From contig CAWDVA010000007.1 in assembly GCA_963805645.1 (NCBI GenBank), positions 496,001 to 560,000 of the forward strand: a stretch of DNA of 64,000 bases, in the 5' to 3' direction. Below, one piece after another: positions 50,326-58,949 of this stretch. Origin of the DNA: CAVXEH01 sp963805645 (lineage in GTDB: Bacteria > Chloroflexota > Limnocylindria > QHBO01). The notes under the pieces were generated by a model. The model ran no database searches. It was not told where the DNA came from and was given only the letters and a program-made list of their open reading frames with translations. Within the stretch, counting starts at the first letter, position 1, and each line of letters begins with the position of its first letter. The translations under genes were made by a program, and so were the position numbers.

Positions 50326-51336
50326 ATGGCGTCCACACTCGCGTCACCCGCGGCCGAGGACGGGGCCGCGGCCGATTCCATCGCGGTCCGCTGCCGCGGC
50401 CTGACCAAGCGCTACGGGTCGCTCACCGCCCTGGACGGGCTCGACCTCGACGTCCCCGCGGGGAGCATCTTCGGGTTCCTCGGCCCCAACGGCGCGGGCA
50501 AGACCACCACCATGCGGCTGCTGACGTCGCTGGCACGGGCCAACGCCGGCGAGGCCAGCGTCGGCGGCGTGCCCGTCGGTGACGGGGAGCCGAACCGCCG
50601 CGGTGTCCTCGGCTACCTGGACCAGGACCCGCGCTTCCACGGCTGGATGCGCGGGCGAGAGCTGCTCGAGCTGGTGGGCAACCTGTACGGCATGACGGGC
50701 GCCACGCTGCGCACCCGGATCGACGAGGTCCTGGAGCTCCTGGAGCTCACCGGCGCAGCCGAACGGCGCATCGGCGGCTATTCGGGCGGGATGCGGCAGC
50801 GGCTGGGCCTGGCCCAGGCAATCCTGAATCGTCCGCCGGTGCTCCTCCTCGACGAGCCCGTCTCATCCCTTGACCCCGAGGGCCGCCGTGATCTCCTCGA
50901 CGTGATCCAGGAGCTGGGCCGCACGTCGACGATCCTGTTCAGCACCCACATCCTCAACGACGTTGAGCGGGTCTGCGACCGGATCGCGATCATCAACCAC
51001 GGGCGGCTCGTGACCGAGGGCGCCATGGACGACCTGCTGGAGCGGTACGCGCAACCGGTGTACCTCCTGGAGGCGGAGCCAGGTGCCGAGAACACCCTCG
51101 TCGCCCTGGCCGACACCATCCGGGGTGCGCCGTGGGTGACCGCGGTCGAGCTGAGCCACGGCATCCTGCGCGTCGGCGTCGGCGACGGCTCATCGGCTGG
51201 TCGCGAGCTGCTCGCCGCGGCCGTGGGCGCCAATGCCGCCCTGGTCCGCTTCGATCGCCAGCGCCCGACCCTCGAGGACGTCTTCCTCCGGCTGGTGGGC
51301 GCCCACGATGACGCGAACGCGGGGGCCGCGGCATGA
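50326..51336 (+). CDS. ABC transporter ATP-binding protein (YxlF-like)
   Basis: The 336-residue ATPase has Walker A GPNGAGKTT, signature YSGGMRQRLGLAQA, Walker B VLLLDEPVSSLDP and the switch FSTHIL. A C-terminal domain of about 100 residues (from YLLEAEPG) is typical of DrrA/CcmA-type exporters. The permease gene overlaps it by 4 bp. With sdpI it may form a defence against membrane-active peptides. Confidence 0.92.
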   Translation: MASTLASPAAEDGAAADSIAVRCRGLTKRYGSLTALDGLDLDVPAGSIFGFLGPNGAGKTTTMRLLTSLARANAGEASVGGVPVGDGEPNRRGVLGYLDQDPRFHGWMRGRELLELVGNLYGMTGATLRTRIDEVLELLELTGAAERRIGGYSGGMRQRLGLAQAILNRPPVLLLDEPVSSLDPEGRRDLLDVIQELGRTSTILFSTHILNDVERVCDRIAIINHGRLVTEGAMDDLLERYAQPVYLLEAEPGAENTLVALADTIRGAPWVTAVELSHGILRVGVGDGSSAGRELLAAAVGANAALVRFDRQRPTLEDVFLRLVGAHDDANAGAAA

Positions 51337-52094
51337 TCGGTTTCCGCATCCTCCTTCGCAAGGAGCTCCTCGAGCAGTGGCGAACGTGGCGGCTGCTCGT
51401 GGTCGCGATCATCTTCGCCATCTTCGGCATCGGCTCGCCCATCCTGGCCCGCTACACGCCCGAGCTGGTCAGGGCTCTCGCCGGCGATCAGCTCGCCGTC
51501 GCCATCCCGACGCCGACCGTCGCAGACGCCGTGATCCAGTTCCTCAAGAACCTGGGGCAGACCGGGATCTTCGCCGCGATTCTGCTGGCCATGGGGTCGG
51601 TGGCCGTGGAGAAGGAGCGTGGCACGGCGGCCATGCTCCTGACGAAGCCTCTCTCCCGGGGCGCCTTCCTGGCCGCCAAGCTGGCCGCCATCGGCGCAAC
51701 GCTGCTCGCCGGCACCGTCGTGGCCGGCATCGGCGCGTACGCGTACACCGCGCTTCTCTTCAGTGCGCCGCCGGTCGGCGGCTACGCGGCGATGTGCGTG
51801 CTCCTGTTCCTCTCCCTCTTCGGCTACGCGTCCCTGACCTTCCTGGGCAGCACCCTGACGCGGTCGGCGCTGGCAGCGGCCGGAATCGGGATCGGCGCCA
51901 TGGTGGTCCTCGCCGTGCTCTCCGCGCTCCCCACCATCGGGACGTGGGCACCGGGGAACCTGGATGGACCGGCGCGCGCGCTCGCCCTGGGCACGCCGGT
52001 GGATGGCCTCATCCCTCCCCTGATCACCACGATCGCGCTGGTCGCCGTCGCGTATGCGGCGGCCCTGCTCAGCTTCCGGCGCCAGGAGCTGTAA
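51333..52094 (+). CDS. ABC-2 type transporter permease (YxlG-like)
   Basis: The 253-residue protein has six helices with the ABC-2 features: an N-terminal FRILLRKELLEQWRTWRLL, then MGSVAVEKERGTAAMLLTKPLSR, and repeated membrane segments to the C-terminus RRQEL. It forms the channel for the ATPase encoded upstream. Substrate is unknown; antimicrobial peptide or drug export is the usual guess for this group. Confidence 0.9.
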   Translation: MIGFRILLRKELLEQWRTWRLLVVAIIFAIFGIGSPILARYTPELVRALAGDQLAVAIPTPTVADAVIQFLKNLGQTGIFAAILLAMGSVAVEKERGTAAMLLTKPLSRGAFLAAKLAAIGATLLAGTVVAGIGAYAYTALLFSAPPVGGYAAMCVLLFLSLFGYASLTFLGSTLTRSALAAAGIGIGAMVVLAVLSALPTIGTWAPGNLDGPARALALGTPVDGLIPPLITTIALVAVAYAAALLSFRRQEL

Positions 52095-52099
52095 GCGGG

Positions 52100-52624
52100 C
52101 TAGAGATCCTCGCGCAGGCGGGCGTAGGTCACGAGGTCGTGATAGGCGCCAGCGCGGAACTGGGCTCCGCGCTGGACCCCCTCTCGCCGAAAGCCTGCCT
52201 TCTCGAGCGATCGCTGCTCCGGCACGTTCTCCACATCCGTGGAGGCCTCCACCCGGTGCAGATCCGTCGTCTCGAACAGGTAGTCCGCCAGGAGCCGCTG
52301 CGCCTCCGAGCCGTAGCCGCGCCCGCGCGCGGACGGAATCAGCTCGATGCCCACGTTCCATGCGTCCGACGCCGGAGGCGGGCCGTAGTTCACGCGGTGC
52401 CAGCTCACCGTGCCGATGGGGGTTCCGTCCGCGAGGACGACCACCAGCATCCCTTTCCGCTCGTCTCGCAGCGGGCCTCTGCGCAGGGCGTCACGGGGGA
52501 GGGTGCTCGGCGGCCCCCCGAAGTCGTTGTACTCGCTGATGACCGCGGGATCAGCCGCCCAGCCGTCGAGGAGATCGGCGTCGTCTACGGTGATGTCGCG
52601 AAGGCGGATGCGGGGCGAAGCCAT
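52100..52624 (-). CDS. GNAT family acetyltransferase (RimJ/RimL-like)
   Basis: The 174-residue protein begins RIRLRDITVDDADLLDGWAAD and has the acetyl-CoA loop IPSARGRGYGSEAQRLL, then EASTDVENVPEQRSLEKAGFRREG, which is characteristic of RimJ/RimL-type N-terminal acetyltransferases and their antibiotic-modifying relatives. Substrate unknown. It ends 5 bp from the convergent ABC permease stop and is a single gene. Confidence 0.88.
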   Translation of the reverse strand: MASPRIRLRDITVDDADLLDGWAADPAVISEYNDFGGPPSTLPRDALRRGPLRDERKGMLVVVLADGTPIGTVSWHRVNYGPPPASDAWNVGIELIPSARGRGYGSEAQRLLADYLFETTDLHRVEASTDVENVPEQRSLEKAGFRREGVQRGAQFRAGAYHDLVTYARLREDL

Positions 52625-52652
52625 GTCGCCATCATGGCATGTGCGGGGCGGG

Positions 52653-53081
52653 TCAGGCGCTGGCCGCTCCGCGGAGCCAGAAGAGGGCCACGAACCCCTC
52701 GACCACCCCCACTCCGAAGAGCACCGGCTGCAGGACCGAGAAGGGGATGACCACGACCTGGACGGCGATCCAGGTCATGAGGCCAACGGCGAAGAAGCCC
52801 GTCAGCCACGGGGCCAGGGGGTGACGCTGCCAGACCAGGACGGCCGCCGCGAGCTGCCCCGCGCCGTTCATCACCAGCAGGGCGATGCCCGGCACCAGGA
52901 ATGAGCCGAACGGCGTGCCCGCGATCCAGTCGTGCGGGATGCCGAGGGGGCTGCCGTTGGCATCGAGGATCATGGCGAGCCCGACAGGGACGGCCATGAT
53001 CGCGGTGAACAGCTGCAGGGCGACGGCGATCCAGGCATAGCCCGGACGCGGGATGCGATGGGCGACGAGAAGACGGCTCAT
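52653..53081 (-). CDS. Four-helix membrane protein of unknown function
   Basis: The 142-residue protein has four hydrophobic segments (about 15-40, 55-80, 88-105, 110-135), such as AVALQLFTAIMAVPVGLAMIL and PFGSFLVPGIALLVMNGAGQ. No charged active-site residues stand out. GAGG lies 8 nt before ATG 53081; ATG 53090 is an alternative. It stands alone between the acetyltransferase and mfd. The family is not recognised. Confidence 0.7.
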   Translation of the reverse strand: MSRLLVAHRIPRPGYAWIAVALQLFTAIMAVPVGLAMILDANGSPLGIPHDWIAGTPFGSFLVPGIALLVMNGAGQLAAAVLVWQRHPLAPWLTGFFAVGLMTWIAVQVVVIPFSVLQPVLFGVGVVEGFVALFWLRGAASA

Positions 53082-53152
53082 GGCCGCCATCCTCGGGCGC
53101 CGGCAGATCGGCTCGCAGTGCCGATGGGCTCGGAGTTGGCGGGCCGAGCGAC

Positions 53153-56100
53153 CTAGCCCGCAGGCCGATCGGCCAGCGCGGCGAGGGCGCGCGCGGCCAC
53201 GGCCACCGCGTCCTGGCCCGGGGCCACCGTCATCCGGACCTGGTTCGACCCGGCGACCGGCCGCAGGCCCGCGGCCGCCAGCGCGCCGACCACCGCCTGG
53301 CGCGCGTAGTGCACCCACTTCAGCGTCACGCGGCCCGGCTCCACGCGCACCTCGGGCACGCCCGCGGCCTCCGCGGCGAGCCGGACAGCGACCGCGGTGA
53401 AGAGCCCCTCGACCTCCGCCGGGATCGGACCGAAGCGGTCGCGCAGCTCGGCGCGCAGGGCATCTGCATCCGCCGCCGAACGAATCTGCGCGAACCGGCG
53501 ATACGCCTCCAGCTTGGCGCCGGCATCGGCGATGTAGACGTCCGGCAGGAATGCGGAGCCGGGCAGGTCCAGGCGGACCGGCGTCGGTTCGGGCATCGGC
53601 CTGCGACCACGGAGGCGGTCGACCGCCTCGGCCAGCAGCCGGGTGTAGAGCTCGAAGCCAACGGCAGCCATGTGCCCGTGCTGCTCCGGGCCCAGGATGT
53701 TTCCGGCGCCCCGGATCTCGAGGTCGGACAGGGCGATCTGGTACCCGGCCCCGAGGTCAGACGCGCTGAAGATCGCGTGCAGGCGCTTGCGAGCCACCAG
53801 CGAGAGCGGCGTCCCCCGCCGGTGGAGCAGGTACGCGTGGGCCCGGCGGTCGGACCGGCCCACCCGTCCCCGCAGCTGGTAGAGCTGGGCCAGCCCGAAC
53901 GTGTCGGCGCGGGCGATGACGATGGTGTTGGTGTTGGCGATGTCCAGGCCCGACTCGATGATGGTCGTGCAGACCAGGACGTCGAACTGGCCCTGAGCGA
54001 AGTCGAGCATGACCCGCTCCAGCATCCCCTCCGCCATCTGCCCGTGACCGATGGCGACCCGCGCGCGCGGGACCAGGCGGCGCACGCGGGCGGCCGCCGC
54101 CTCGATGGTGTCGATCCGGTTGTGCACGTAGAAGACCTGCCCGCCCCGGTCGAGCTCACGGTTGATGGCGTCGCGGACCAGGCCGTCGTCGTCCTCCGCG
54201 ATCCGGGTCTGGATGGGAAGCCGGGCCTCCGGAGGCGTCTCGATGACGCTGAGATCCCGGATACCCACCAGCGACAGGTGCAGCGTGCGCGGGATGGGGG
54301 TGGCCGACAGCGTCAGCACGTCCACCTCGCGGCGCAGGTTCTTGATGCGCTCCTTGTGGCTGACGCCGAAGCGCTGTTCCTCGTCGACGACCAGCAGGCC
54401 CAGGTCGGCGAAGCGGACGTCCTTGGAGAGGATCCGGTGGGTGCCGATGAGGACGTCGACGCTGCCGTCCGCGACCCCCTCCACGATCTCGCCCTGGTGC
54501 TTCTTCGACACGAAGCGGCTCAGCATCTCGACCCGCACCGGGAACGGTGCCAGGCGGCGCTGGAAGGTGAGCTCGTGCTGCTGGGCCAGCACGGTGGTGG
54601 GCACCAGGACCGCCACCTGCTTCCCGTCCTGGACCGCCTTGAACGCGGCCCGCAGGGCGACCTCCGTCTTGCCGTAGCCCACGTCCCCGCACACCAGGCG
54701 GTCCATGGGCCGGCGGCGCAGCATGTCGGCCTTCACCTCCTCGATGGTGCGGGCCTGGTCGGGGGTCTCCGTGTACGGGAATGCCTCCTCGAGCTCGCGC
54801 TGCCAGGTGGTGTCCGGGCTGAAGCGGAACCCTTCCGCGGACTCCCGGGCGGCGTAGATCTCGAGCAGCTCGCGGGCCAGGTCGTTGACCGCCCGGGCCA
54901 CGCGCCGCTTGGTGCGCTCCCACTCCGTCCCTCCCAGCTTCGACAGGGCCGGCGCCGGTCCGCCGGCGTAGCGGGTGATCCGTCCGATCTGGTCCGATGG
55001 CAGGAAGATCTTCCCGTCGCCGGCGAAGTCGAGCTGCAGGTACTCCTTCACCGCCCCGGAGTACGCGCGCTGGGTCATCCCCACGTAGCGCGCCACGCCG
55101 TGGTCGACGTGGACGACGAGATCGCCGGGGCTGAGCTTCCCGATCAGATCGCGGGTGACGACCTTCTTCGCGGGGGTGAGGCGGCGCACGCGGATGGCGC
55201 CGAACAGCTCGCGGTCGGTCAGGACCAGCAGGTTCGACGGCTCGTGGGCGAACCCGCCGGAGAGTGAGCCATGCACGAGACCGATGGCACCCGCCGTCGG
55301 CGGTTCGCGCAGCTCCGCCACCGCGCTGACCGGCGTGCCTGCCTCTTCGAGCAGCTCTCCGACGCGGCTCGCCTGGTCGGTGGTGATCACCAGGGCCCGG
55401 CCCTCGTGCGCGAGCTCAACGACCCAGTCGGCGAGCCGCTCCACGCGGCCGGGGACCACCGGGGCGGTGCGATAGCCGAGGTCCTCGGCGCCCTGCTCGT
55501 CGAGCCGCTCGGCGGCGCGGCGCGCCGCGGCGGCAAGGGTCTCCGCGGCCGAGAAGGGCAGCGGCCATGCCGCGGGCAGCTCGCCGGATTCCACGAGCCC
55601 CTCGAGCCGCTCCCTCGCCTGCCGATCAAGGTCGGCGGCGATGGAGGTCAGCTCGTCGGCGTCGGTGAGCACCAGGTGGCACTCGTCGGGAAGGTGGTCG
55701 AGGGTGGGGCCGGCGGTGAGCAGGGCCGCCCAGGTCTCCGCCGCCTCGCCGGGGTCGCCCTGCTCGAGACGAACGAGGTCGTCGGCCAGGGCCTGCGAGG
55801 CGCCGGAGCCGGGCGGAAGCCGCGACGCGAGGCCGTCGAAGCCGGGCTCCGGCAGGAACTCGCTGGCCGGCAGGATGGTCGTCTGCTCGAGGCGCCGCCG
55901 GCTGGCCTGGGTCATGGGGTCGAAGGCACGCATCGACTCGAGGACGTCACCGAACAGCTCGATCCGCAGCGGCTCCGGCGTCCCCGGCGGCCAGACATCC
56001 ACCAGGCCCCCGCGATTGGCGAACTCGCCAACACCGCTGACCTCGACCACCGGCTCGTACCCGCCGGAGACCAGGGCGGTGAGGAGCTCCCGCTGGGCAA

Positions 56101-56584
56101 GTCGATCGCCCACCAGCAGCTCCCGGCGACTCTCGCGCAGCTGCCGGACGGAGACGGTCCGCTGCACCAGGGCGAGGAGCGGCGCGACGACCACCAGGTT
56201 GCGCGACGGGGCGCCCAGCTCGGCAAGGACGCGGAGCCGCTCGGCCGACTCCTCGTGCTCGGGCAGGGCGCGCTCCAGGGGCAGGGCCGCTCGCTCGGGG
56301 AGGACGCGCACGTGGCCACCGGTCAGCCATGCCGCCAGGTCGTCCGCCAGCCGGTGGGCCTCGTCGTCGTTGCGGACGAGCGCGATGAGCGGGGTGCCCG
56401 CGGGGAGGCCGCTGCGGCGAGCGGCAAGGTGCGCGGCCCAGGCGGCCGCCGGGACCCGCGCAGCGCTCGTGGACGCCAGCGGTCGCAGGGTGCCAGCCAG
56501 CACCGGCGTGATGGCCGATACGCGGCGATCGGCGCCGCCTCGCGCCGATGCCGGGCGGGAGCGCTCCACGGAGCGGACGGTCAC
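53153..56584 (-). CDS. mfd: Transcription-repair coupling factor
   Basis: The 1143-residue protein displaces stalled RNA polymerase and recruits UvrA. An N-terminal UvrB-like region (about 1-340) is followed by the RNA-polymerase-interacting barrel (about 465-530, KLSPGDLVVHVDHGVARYVG). The helicase domains carry GDVGYGKTEVALRAAF, VDEEQRFG and a late TTIIESGLDIANTNT, and a C-terminal TRCF domain ends the protein. All main motifs are intact. The GTG start overlaps the pth stop (GTGA), so Pth and Mfd are co-translated. Confidence 0.96.
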   Translation of the reverse strand: MTVRSVERSRPASARGGADRRVSAITPVLAGTLRPLASTSAARVPAAAWAAHLAARRSGLPAGTPLIALVRNDDEAHRLADDLAAWLTGGHVRVLPERAALPLERALPEHEESAERLRVLAELGAPSRNLVVVAPLLALVQRTVSVRQLRESRRELLVGDRLAQRELLTALVSGGYEPVVEVSGVGEFANRGGLVDVWPPGTPEPLRIELFGDVLESMRAFDPMTQASRRRLEQTTILPASEFLPEPGFDGLASRLPPGSGASQALADDLVRLEQGDPGEAAETWAALLTAGPTLDHLPDECHLVLTDADELTSIAADLDRQARERLEGLVESGELPAAWPLPFSAAETLAAAARRAAERLDEQGAEDLGYRTAPVVPGRVERLADWVVELAHEGRALVITTDQASRVGELLEEAGTPVSAVAELREPPTAGAIGLVHGSLSGGFAHEPSNLLVLTDRELFGAIRVRRLTPAKKVVTRDLIGKLSPGDLVVHVDHGVARYVGMTQRAYSGAVKEYLQLDFAGDGKIFLPSDQIGRITRYAGGPAPALSKLGGTEWERTKRRVARAVNDLARELLEIYAARESAEGFRFSPDTTWQRELEEAFPYTETPDQARTIEEVKADMLRRRPMDRLVCGDVGYGKTEVALRAAFKAVQDGKQVAVLVPTTVLAQQHELTFQRRLAPFPVRVEMLSRFVSKKHQGEIVEGVADGSVDVLIGTHRILSKDVRFADLGLLVVDEEQRFGVSHKERIKNLRREVDVLTLSATPIPRTLHLSLVGIRDLSVIETPPEARLPIQTRIAEDDDGLVRDAINRELDRGGQVFYVHNRIDTIEAAAARVRRLVPRARVAIGHGQMAEGMLERVMLDFAQGQFDVLVCTTIIESGLDIANTNTIVIARADTFGLAQLYQLRGRVGRSDRRAHAYLLHRRGTPLSLVARKRLHAIFSASDLGAGYQIALSDLEIRGAGNILGPEQHGHMAAVGFELYTRLLAEAVDRLRGRRPMPEPTPVRLDLPGSAFLPDVYIADAGAKLEAYRRFAQIRSAADADALRAELRDRFGPIPAEVEGLFTAVAVRLAAEAAGVPEVRVEPGRVTLKWVHYARQAVVGALAAAGLRPVAGSNQVRMTVAPGQDAVAVAARALAALADRPAG

Positions 56585-57168
56585 CCTGGAGGCTCGGCCA
56601 GGTCGAGGCCGTTGTAGGTGTTCATCGCCTCTTCGATGCCCTCCCGCAGCCAGCGCTCGGCGGCGTCGGCCGCAGTTGCGATGGCCTCGTCGGCAAGCTC
56701 GCGCTCGGCGCTGCGGAAGGTCGAGAGCACGTGGTCCACCGCCTCTCCGCTGCGACCGATCCCGACCCGCAGCCGCGCGAACTCGTTCGTCCCGACTGCA
56801 CCGATGATGTCGCGCAGGCCGTTGTGACCGCCGGCCGAGCCGGCCCGTCGCAGGCGAATGCGCCCGAGCGGAAGGTCGATGTCGTCGGCCACCACCAGCA
56901 GGTCCTCGTCCAGCTCGGCGGCCACGTTACGCAGTGCCGAGCGCAGCGGCGGTCCCGAGGCGTTCATGTAGCGCATCGGCTTGACGAGCAGCACTGGCCC
57001 GCCCGGCTCCGGAAGCCGCACCTCGAGCACCGCGGCGCCGTCGCGGACACGTCCCTTCCCCGTCTGGCCCCAGCGGTCGGCGAGCAGGTCGACGACACGG
57101 AAGCCGACGTTGTGGCGCGTGAGCCGGTAGCGATCGCCTGGGTTGCCGAGGCCGCAGATCACCTTCAT
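56581..57168 (-). CDS. pth: Peptidyl-tRNA hydrolase
   Basis: The 195-residue enzyme frees tRNA from peptidyl-tRNA. It begins MKVICGLGNPGDRYRLTRHNVGF, where the catalytic histidine and asparagine lie (RHNVGF), and continues with KPMRYMNASGPPL, VVADDIDLPLGRIRLR and GSAGGHNGLRDI. ATG 57168 gives the standard start. It is divergent from the FAD oxidoreductase gene, with 60 bp between them. Confidence 0.95.
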   Translation of the reverse strand: MKVICGLGNPGDRYRLTRHNVGFRVVDLLADRWGQTGKGRVRDGAAVLEVRLPEPGGPVLLVKPMRYMNASGPPLRSALRNVAAELDEDLLVVADDIDLPLGRIRLRRAGSAGGHNGLRDIIGAVGTNEFARLRVGIGRSGEAVDHVLSTFRSAERELADEAIATAADAAERWLREGIEEAMNTYNGLDLAEPPG

Positions 57169-57228
57169 TGCCGCCTGCGATGGTAGCGGGTCCGGCGTGC
57201 GCGACGGTCGCGCCGTATCCTTCGCGAC

Positions 57229-58398
57229 ATGCCGGGCACCGAGATCGTGGTCATCGGCGGGGGGATCGTGGGGACCGCGGCGGCCGCGTTCCTGGCCGAG
57301 CAGGGGGCATCGGTCACCCTCGTCGAGCGCGCCGCGATTGGCGCCGGCGCCTCCGGGCGGAACCTCGGCGCCGTGCAGCACCCGTTCGATCCGGAGCTCG
57401 TCGCGCTGCATGCCGAGACCCTCACGATCTACCGCGAGATGACCGGCCCGGGGAGCGCCTTCGCCTTTCCCGAGGCACCTGCCGGTCTTCTCCTCCTCTC
57501 GCCCGATCGTGCGGTGCTCGAGAAGGAGGCGGAGCGCCTGGGCGGCGCGCCCGAGCTTCGGCCGGACCTGCTCCAGCCACGCCAGACCCGTTCACTGGAG
57601 GAGGGCCTGGCGGACGACCTGTGGTCCCTCCGGCTGGCAACCGGATACCCGGTTCCACCGCAGGCCGCCACGGCCGCCATGGCGGAGCGCGCGCGCGTCG
57701 CAGGCGCACGGATGGAGATCGGCCGGGCCGCGGTGCCCCTCGTCGAGCACGGCAGGGTTGCCGGGGTCACGATCGAGGGCGCCCGGCACATCCCTGCAGA
57801 CCGGGTGCTGATCGCAGCCGGCCCGTGGAGCCCATACCTCATCGACCCGAGCGGACGCTGGCGCCCCATCGTGGCCACCTGGGGCGCGACGGCGCAGCTG
57901 GTCATGGCACGGCCGCCGCGGCACGTGGTCGAGGAGGCCCGCGTGGATCCGGTGAACCGGCCCCTCGAAGACGCGGACGAGACCGCGCGTCCGCCGGGGC
58001 CGGAGGCTACGCCGAGCCTCTTCACCCTCGCCGCCGCCGATGGCGTGGCGACCATCGGCTCCACCTTCCTGGCGGCCGAACCGGACCATCGCGCGCTCGC
58101 GCCGATCCTCGTCGAGCGCGGCGCTCGCTATTTCCCCGCGCTGCGGGACGCCACGCTGGCCGGGACCCGCGCCTGCGCGCGCCCCCAGTCGATGGACGGG
58201 CGACCACTGACCGGCCACGTCCCGGGCGTCGACGGCCTGCTGCTGGCGGCAGGACACGGACCATGGGGCATCTCGTGCGGCCCGGCCACGGCCCGGATGG
58301 CAGTGGCGGCGCTCCTCTCCGGCTCCGACGATCCGGTGCCGGCAGGCCTCCGGGCGGCACGCTTCGCCTCGCCGGACCTCCGGGCGGCGATCGCATGA
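57229..58398 (+). CDS. FAD-dependent oxidoreductase (D-amino-acid oxidase superfamily)
   Basis: The 389-residue protein has the FAD-binding start IVVIGGGIVGTAAAAFLAEQG (GxGxxG) with E34 in LVERAAIG. The second half reads as a DAO-type substrate domain, ending with GLLLAAGHGPWGISCGPATARM. Possible substrates are glycine, sarcosine or other amino acids. A TATCCT box (57216-57221) ends 7 nt before ATG 57229, suggesting leaderless translation. The following sigma-like gene overlaps it (ATGA), an odd pairing for a metabolic enzyme. Confidence 0.88.
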   Translation: MPGTEIVVIGGGIVGTAAAAFLAEQGASVTLVERAAIGAGASGRNLGAVQHPFDPELVALHAETLTIYREMTGPGSAFAFPEAPAGLLLLSPDRAVLEKEAERLGGAPELRPDLLQPRQTRSLEEGLADDLWSLRLATGYPVPPQAATAAMAERARVAGARMEIGRAAVPLVEHGRVAGVTIEGARHIPADRVLIAAGPWSPYLIDPSGRWRPIVATWGATAQLVMARPPRHVVEEARVDPVNRPLEDADETARPPGPEATPSLFTLAAADGVATIGSTFLAAEPDHRALAPILVERGARYFPALRDATLAGTRACARPQSMDGRPLTGHVPGVDGLLLAAGHGPWGISCGPATARMAVAALLSGSDDPVPAGLRAARFASPDLRAAIA

Positions 58399-58949
58399 CG
58401 GCACGTCCTGACCGCCTGCCGCACCGTGACGCCCCTTCCGGGCGCCTCGAGGAGCTCGCCGCGTCTCACGGCGCGGCGGTGAGCGCCATCGCCGTCCTCG
58501 TCCTCCAGCACAGAGAGGAGGCGGAACGGGCCACCATCGCCAGCCTGGTGGAGGCACTCCGCAGGGCGGATCGGGGGACGAGCGCGGCCGAACAGCGGCT
58601 CGACGTCCTTCGCATCGCCTGCCGACGGTCGCTCGACGCGGAGCGTCGCTCCGGCACCGTGGATGCCCTCGCCGTCAGCCCGCCCTGGCAGCGGGGGGAC
58701 CGCCTGCCCCCAGGCGCGATCCCGCCGGCGACGCTGGTCGCGGCCATGGCCGCGCTGTCGCCCCGGCTGCGCGCGCTCGTCGCCCTGCGCTACGTGCTCG
58801 AGCTCGAGCCCAGCGAGATCGCCCAGGTCATGCGGCAGCCGGGGCGACGGGTCGAACGCCAGCTGGACGAGGCGCGGGAACGGCTTCGCGACCTGCTCGA
58901 CGGAGACGACGCGGCGGGAAGCATCGAGGAGATCGGTGATGCCTGGTGA
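58395..58949 (+). CDS. Sigma-factor-like protein with region-4-like C-terminus
   Basis: The 184-residue protein has a helical N-terminal part with some region-2 flavour (about 30-75). The C-terminal segment LSPRLRALVALRYVLELEPSEIAQVMRQ continues with PGRRVERQLDEARERLRDLL (about 120-175) and resembles sigma region 4. The usual region-2 motifs are weak, so its identity as an active ECF sigma factor is uncertain. It is coupled to the upstream oxidoreductase (ATGA) and overlaps the next gene by 11 bp, which encodes a single-span membrane protein in the place of an anti-sigma factor. Confidence 0.65.
   Translation: MTARPDRLPHRDAPSGRLEELAASHGAAVSAIAVLVLQHREEAERATIASLVEALRRADRGTSAAEQRLDVLRIACRRSLDAERRSGTVDALAVSPPWQRGDRLPPGAIPPATLVAAMAALSPRLRALVALRYVLELEPSEIAQVMRQPGRRVERQLDEARERLRDLLDGDDAAGSIEEIGDAW

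Noticed and set aside
53309..55267. 652-aa frame antisense to mfd
   Set aside because: Antisense shadow; Mfd motifs on the other strand are complete.
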